From Toxoplasma gondii ME49 (taxonomy: Eukaryota > Apicomplexa > Conoidasida > Eucoccidiorida > Sarcocystidae), in contig NC_031479.1 in assembly GCF_000006565.2 (NCBI RefSeq), forward strand, positions 1,116,001 through 1,180,000: a stretch of 64,000 bases of DNA. Direction: 5' to 3'. The translations under genes were made by a program, and so were the position numbers. The stretch's first letter is position 1, and the number at the start of each line of letters is the position of its first letter. Under the pieces are notes generated by a model. It saw only the letters and a list, made by a program, of their open reading frames with translations. It ran no database searches and was not told where the DNA came from. This document shows, piece after piece, positions 60,101 to 64,000 of the stretch.

Positions 60101-60974
60101 GCGATTAGTGAGTTTCTGCATCTCTTTTTTCTCTGGTTTTGCGTCTGTGTCCCCTTCCCGCTTGGGTCCTCCTGCAACATGCGTCGTTTCGCCGTCTGTT
60201 TGCATTCTCCGGCTTGGTTAGCTTTTCTCTCCTTCGTGATCCCCCCTTTTTTTTGACAACCGGGTGCGGGGCGCGCGCGTCAGAACTTCGACAAGTTTTC
60301 TGGAGTTCGTCGTGGTGTGGCTTTCTTGTTTGCCTCGCGACCGCCTTCGTCCTCGTGCTGCTCCACCCTTCTTCCTCTGGCACCTTGCTCTGCGTCCTTC
60401 CTCTCTCTGTCGCTCTTTCCTCCCCTCGAGATCCACCCGCACAATTGACTTTGCTCCGGTTCCTCGCGTCGTCAGTGTTTTGCCTTTCTCGCGCCGGTCT
60501 TCTTCTCCAGTGCGGTGGTACCCTCTGTCCGCTCTCTGTCCTCGAAGTTGGCAGTCTGTGTTTGCGCCTCTTTTCTCCGTCGCTCTCGACGTGTGTTTTC
60601 TTCGCGCTTCTCTGACGTCGCAAGGTTTTTTCTGGCCAAGAAGCCTCTGTCTCTCGCTCTGTTCCACGCCCTCGGAACGCTCTCCCTTCGATGCCTGCTG
60701 AGCTTCACGTCTCGCCTGTCCGCGTGTGGCTGCGTCTGCATCGTTCCTTTGGCATGTTCGCAGCGAGGCGGAAGAACTGAGGCGAGCGCTGCAAGAAGAG
60801 AGAGCAGCGAATCGAGGACAAGCGACTTTGCGAAGCGGCGAGTTCGACTGCGACGAAGACTTTGACGACCCCTACCGACGGCGCGGGTCGTTTTACCGAC
60901 GGTCGGGCCGCTCCAGGTTTGCCACCGGGGATCAAAGCAAATGCTTCCGACAACGGAAATGCACAATCATGTAG
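48143..60974 (+). CDS. Guanylate-binding-protein-like large GTPase with CaaX box
   Basis: Exons: 48143-49244, 50201-51976 (possible cassette), 52614-52718, 53713-54838, 55525-55751, 56218-57192, 57910-57995, 58627-58760, 59415-59544, 60013-60107, 60764-60974. All phases match: 1,988 residues with the second exon, 1,396 without it. GBP G-domain landmarks are in order: HVNRWDGREVLTIDEQAKKF; P-loop GVTQTGKSSF (54471-54500); switch I TEGVWIQ; G3 LDFEGVG; VEHDQRLFTLAMLVSHYLIY with TTRGVLDADAV; WILQDFNF in the G4 (RD) position. The rest is a helical, charged C-terminal part ending in CTIM, a CaaX box whose final Met favours farnesylation. The N-terminal several hundred residues are disordered, unlike human GBPs (about 590 residues). 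A membrane-remodelling GTPase at a parasite membrane is inferred. Exact switch-region junctions are unproven. Confidence 0.88.
50201..51976 (+). other. Phase-symmetric 1,776-base exon of the GBP-like gene
   Basis: A strong acceptor (GACTTCGTTCCTTCCCTAG) opens it and the donor CAGG|GTATCT closes it 32 bases before the frame would meet a stop. Both ends are phase 1, so inclusion or skipping keeps frame (592 codons). The content is Ser/Pro/Arg-rich and probably disordered, starting with a short alternating Val/Pro run (AVPVPVPAV). Whether it is constitutive is unknown. Confidence 0.65.
53142..53190. repeat. AT/GTAT microsatellite in a GBP-like gene intron
   Basis: About 49 bases of AT dinucleotides passing into TATG/TATA variants, in the intron before the G-domain exon that starts at 53713. 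Confidence 0.85.
58902..58995. repeat. Tandem duplication in an intron, offset 67
   Basis: TCTCTCTGC(C/A)CCTGC(A/T)AG(A/C)GACAAAGAGTAGACACA(G/A)AGGTGGA occurs twice, near 58888 and 58951, inside the intron between 58760 and 59415 of the GBP-like gene. Confidence 0.75.
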
Positions 60975-61875
60975 GCAGATGAATCGTTTCAGGCCGCCCT
61001 GCACGGTCCAGGGGCGTCCTGTGGCGTCCCAGCAACCGAACGCCGTAGACGCCTTTTTCGGGAACCCCCCGGGCAGCGGCCGCCTCTGGGGGTGGGGCTG
61101 TTCGGCGTATATGGACAGAAGGCGTGGAGGCGGCGAACTGTGGAGAGGGAGTGTGAAGAACCACCGCAGAGAGTCGCTAAGAAGAAGCAACTTCTGCTTT
61201 CACAGGACAGAGTAAAGGAAGAGCAGACAAACCGAGAGTCTTCTGCTCTAGCATTGTGCGGGGATTGCATCGAGCCCTCGTGCTCGAACTCCGTAGGTTA
61301 CGGGAAGGAGAAAGGATCCTTCCCCCGGCGAAGAGGCGAAGCGAAGCAGAGGACGACACAGGGAGAATTTGAGTGAGGAAGACAGTCCGGGACCACGTGG
61401 AGAGCTTAAAGACGAGAAGCGCCTTGTGTGTTCGTTCTGCGGTTGATGCTGAGACAAGTTGCACACTGGCGACTCTTCAGCTGTGAAACGCTTCTCAGCT
61501 GAGCGGCTTGCTTTCTGGAAATGCTGCGGGGAAGCGCAGGCAAACGACGCCCCTAACAGACACTAAGCAGACGGAGATATATCTGTTCTGGAGGGTAAAA
61601 CAGACTCGACACCGAGACATGGACACAACACCCGCCAAGGTCGCAGACTCTCGAATGTTCTCCGAAGGTATTTGACAGCAGGAAATAGACAAGCCTTTTT
61701 GAAGACGACGAACGAGAGAGACTTGTTTCGAGCGTGGAAGAGAAGCGATTTCTATCCACGGCGGTGTTCAGTGAGAGACACGAGATACAATGCAGAGGCC
61801 GCCCCGCTGGACCGCTCTCCCATGGAGCATCAAGGGCAGCGACCTGAGGTTTGACGCGAGCTCCGGTTGTTGAAG
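60975..61875. other. GBP-like 3' flank
   Basis: Follows the GBP-like stop codon; probable 3' UTR and intergenic sequence. A minus-strand frame 62020-61553 is open across part of it and looks moderately coding-like, but no clear splice sites bound it. Confidence 0.35.
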
Positions 61876-62517
61876 ATGAAACTCCAAAACTCTGTCTTCT
61901 TCTGTCCACTCGGGGCAGGGATACTTCTCGTGTGTCCGTGTTTCTCGAGTCCTGTGGCGAACGCGCAGATATTTTTTTTTTTACCGGAAACGAGAAAGGA
62001 AGCAACGCTTCTCCTGACAAGCGACCGACCGACGCGACGAAGCTCCTTGACCAGAGGCGGAGGACAACTCAGTTCCTTTCCCGTCTTTCTGTGGGAGATC
62101 CAGTTCTTTGCATGTGACACCAGCGGTCGAAGGGGATCTCTGCTCTCCAATGGGCCTGGACACAGCGTTCAGCTCGCCGACCCAGACGCGAGACCCCACA
62201 TTCGCATCGTCGGCAGCAGCGGATCATGTTTGTTGCTTCTGATCGGCGGTGCCTTGCAACCTAAAAGGCAACCTTTGTTCCACGGGGGTTTCGCCGGAAA
62301 GCGTTGCTACTGGTCGCTGTCTCTTCCCGTCCTTTCTACCGCGTTGGTGTCAAGTTTTCTCGACTTTTCCCCCCACATTTACATTCTCGAGGGCCGGAAG
62401 AAGCAGTTGGCGGATGCCCTGTCGAATTGGCATTGCCTTAGGGCGGTTCCGCTCCCCAAGCTCGTCGGTGGAATTCAAGGGATTTGTGTCAATAATCGAA
62501 TGAGTGACGAAGTGTGA
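61876..62517 (+). CDS. ORF with hydrophobic N-terminus, uncertain
   Basis: ATG 61876 to TGA 62517, 213 residues. The first 30 residues (hydrophobic FFCPLGAGILLVC, then SPVANAQ) could be a signal peptide. The frame crosses an 11-T homopolymer (61972-61982) encoding Phe residues, then becomes a mixed sequence with a hydrophobic segment (IVGSSGSCLLLLIGGAL). Overlapping minus-strand frames (62020-61553 and 62150-61830) are comparably open, so strand is uncertain. There are no splice signals or homologs to decide it. Treat as a candidate only. Confidence 0.28.
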   Translation: MKLQNSVFFCPLGAGILLVCPCFSSPVANAQIFFFLPETRKEATLLLTSDRPTRRSSLTRGGGQLSSFPVFLWEIQFFACDTSGRRGSLLSNGPGHSVQLADPDARPHIRIVGSSGSCLLLLIGGALQPKRQPLFHGGFAGKRCYWSLSLPVLSTALVSSFLDFSPHIYILEGRKKQLADALSNWHCLRAVPLPKLVGGIQGICVNNRMSDEV

Positions 62518-64000
62518 AAGCATGTCTTTGTATGGAGGAATGCGCGAGCTCTACTCTGTTTTCTCGTCTCGCGTCCCAGCTTCCGCCCTGTCGAGAGTTG
62601 CGTTGTGTACAGCGAGAGACGAGGAAGAAGTTCTTTCCATTTTCATGTGTTGACACCAACCGTGAGTCGTAGAACCGACCACGAAATTCGCTTTTCTAAC
62701 ACCGCCCTGCGGCCGCCTCTGGCTCCGAATATCTCTCCGCCGCCAATCTCCTGTTCCTCGACCGTGATCAACTGTATCGCTAAACGGTGCTCCCTCCGTC
62801 TCTTTCCTCATTTTCCTTCTTTTGCCGTTCGCCGGTCTTCGTGCAACGGGCGAAAAAAGGGAGAGCGCACGACGCCACACTTAGGCTCCCGATCTGAAAC
62901 CCATTTTACCTTAATCAAATGCATTTAAGAAAAGGCCTCCATACGTTGACAGCTAACTCACCGCGACAAGAGGCAAGTGGTCGGCCGCGAACTGCTAGAG
63001 AAACATACCAGCGAACTGCTTCCTAACGAACGCGAAACTATGCGAGAGGGCGCACCGTGACGGCGCGAGTCCCTGCTCGTTTTCGACTCGACTCTCGGTC
63101 GTTTTCGGCGGAGGGGTTCTCGCACCCTGCAGCATGTGTGTATCGTGCGTTTTTAAACGGAATGCACCGCTGTGGAATTGCAGAAAAAGGTAGAGCAGAA
63201 GCAGGACTGAGTGACCTTCCAAGTGTTGCTGGGCGGCAATTGCATGCTCGTCATCTGAATTCACCAACCTATCACAAGGGTACATTCGGTCGATTCCGCG
63301 AGTGCACCTTCATCAGTTGGGGTCAGGTGAAGATTTCAACTGTCTCGACCGTTCGCTGCTCTGTCGCTATAATGCTTCGTGTCGAAATGCGTTGCTCCCG
63401 ACGACAAACGCATCGCTGTGTATAGCCTCTGAGGCGGTGAAAAATAATTGAAGAGCCGCCAGCCGGCCTCATATCCTCGCAGTCGCACAGGGAGCGACGT
63501 CCCACTGCATGCGTTAAAAACAGATTCGTTCAGAATGCTCGAGAAAAGAGCCCGTTGCCGCAGCTGGCGTGGGCAAAACAGGAACCAGCGACAGCTCGAC
63601 GCAGAATCTACGGCAGTCACTGACTGGAGAACTTCGTTTTATGAAGGCAGGATCGAGATCTGAAAAGACCGACAGCCGTGTTGCATGCCAGAGAAGCGTC
63701 TGTGCAGCTGCGCAGCTCCTCCAGCCACAAAGCGCAAAGGCCATCGGGCCTGTACAAGTGGATGTCCTTGTCAACAGAGTTGCCTTCGTTCTTCGCTGAG
63801 CCCGGAGCGAGACGGTACGAAAGAAACCGAAGAGGCACGTGAACGCACGGGTCCTTCGTGTACCGCAAGATCGCGCAGACGCAAAATAACTTTCGTCTGC
63901 GCAACTAGAAGCTGGTCTCGTCCGCCGCGTCCTGAAGGAAGAAGTCGCTCCGATTCCTCCCGAAGAAAAACTTGAACTTTATCCTCCCTGCACTGGTTAC
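62518..64000. other. Right edge, unresolved
   Basis: No gene can be closed here. A minus-strand frame 63904-63617 has coding-like content (LAPGSAKNEGNSVDKD, RPDGLCALWLEELRSCTDAS) with possible splice acceptors inside (CACTTGTACAG and GGTCTTTTCAG), suggesting an exon of a gene entering from the right. The remainder shows only short ORFs. Confidence 0.3.

Noticed and set aside
1..64000. tRNA, rRNA, CRISPR, insertion sequences, bacterial promoters or operons
   Set aside because: None was seen; the sequence is eukaryotic nuclear DNA, and the only repeats are microsatellites and diverged two-copy duplications.

Overview
The window reads as nuclear DNA of a coccidian apicomplexan, most likely Toxoplasma gondii or a close relative (Neospora, Hammondia). 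Reasons: genes are split by many GT-AG introns, coding exons are GC-rich with long low-complexity inserts, TGCATGC-type palindromes recur, and the recognisable proteins are eukaryotic. There is no bacterial operon structure, and I saw no rRNA, tRNA, CRISPR array or insertion sequence. All exon models were assembled by eye from open frames, splice consensus and codon phase. Each complete model adds up to a whole number of codons, but none has been tested against RNA.

Layout, left to right. 71-375 (-): exon of a gene running off the left edge. 1878-4418 (+): a long disordered, basic, Ser-rich protein of unknown function. 4491-6284 (-): a possible small three-exon gene convergent with it. 7870-9608 (+): the 3' exons of an unrecognised gene. 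11734-23749 (-): a complete seven-exon VPS15 (PIK3R4/p150), the pseudokinase-HEAT-WD40 regulatory subunit of the class III PI3-kinase, about 3,191 residues. 25858-26421 (-): a small intronless ORF with a signal peptide. 26762-38938 (-): a 21-exon gene for a 1,017-residue helical-repeat protein resembling the heptatricopeptide/octotricopeptide/FASTK class of organellar RNA-binding proteins. 39713-42079 (-): a single-exon polytopic MFS-like transporter. 43380-47567 (-): a tentative ten-exon gene with similar helical stretches. 48143-60974 (+): an eleven-exon guanylate-binding-protein-like large GTPase ending in a CaaX prenylation box. 61876-62517 (+): an ORF of uncertain status. The right end is unresolved.

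Functional themes. VPS15 (N-myristoylated, with VPS34) and the prenylated GBP-like GTPase both point to endomembrane identity and remodelling in the parasite. The helical-repeat genes fit organellar RNA biology. These genes are not co-regulated in the bacterial sense; each has its own promoter. The GBP-like gene and the 43380-47567 gene start head to head, 575 bases apart, and probably share a promoter region.

The most interesting item is the GBP-like gene. It encodes a parasite version of a large GTPase family best known as a host weapon against this parasite group. It has an apparent CTIM farnesylation box, unusual residues at two otherwise conserved guanine-nucleotide-handling positions, and a 1,776-base phase-symmetric exon that can be included or skipped without changing frame.
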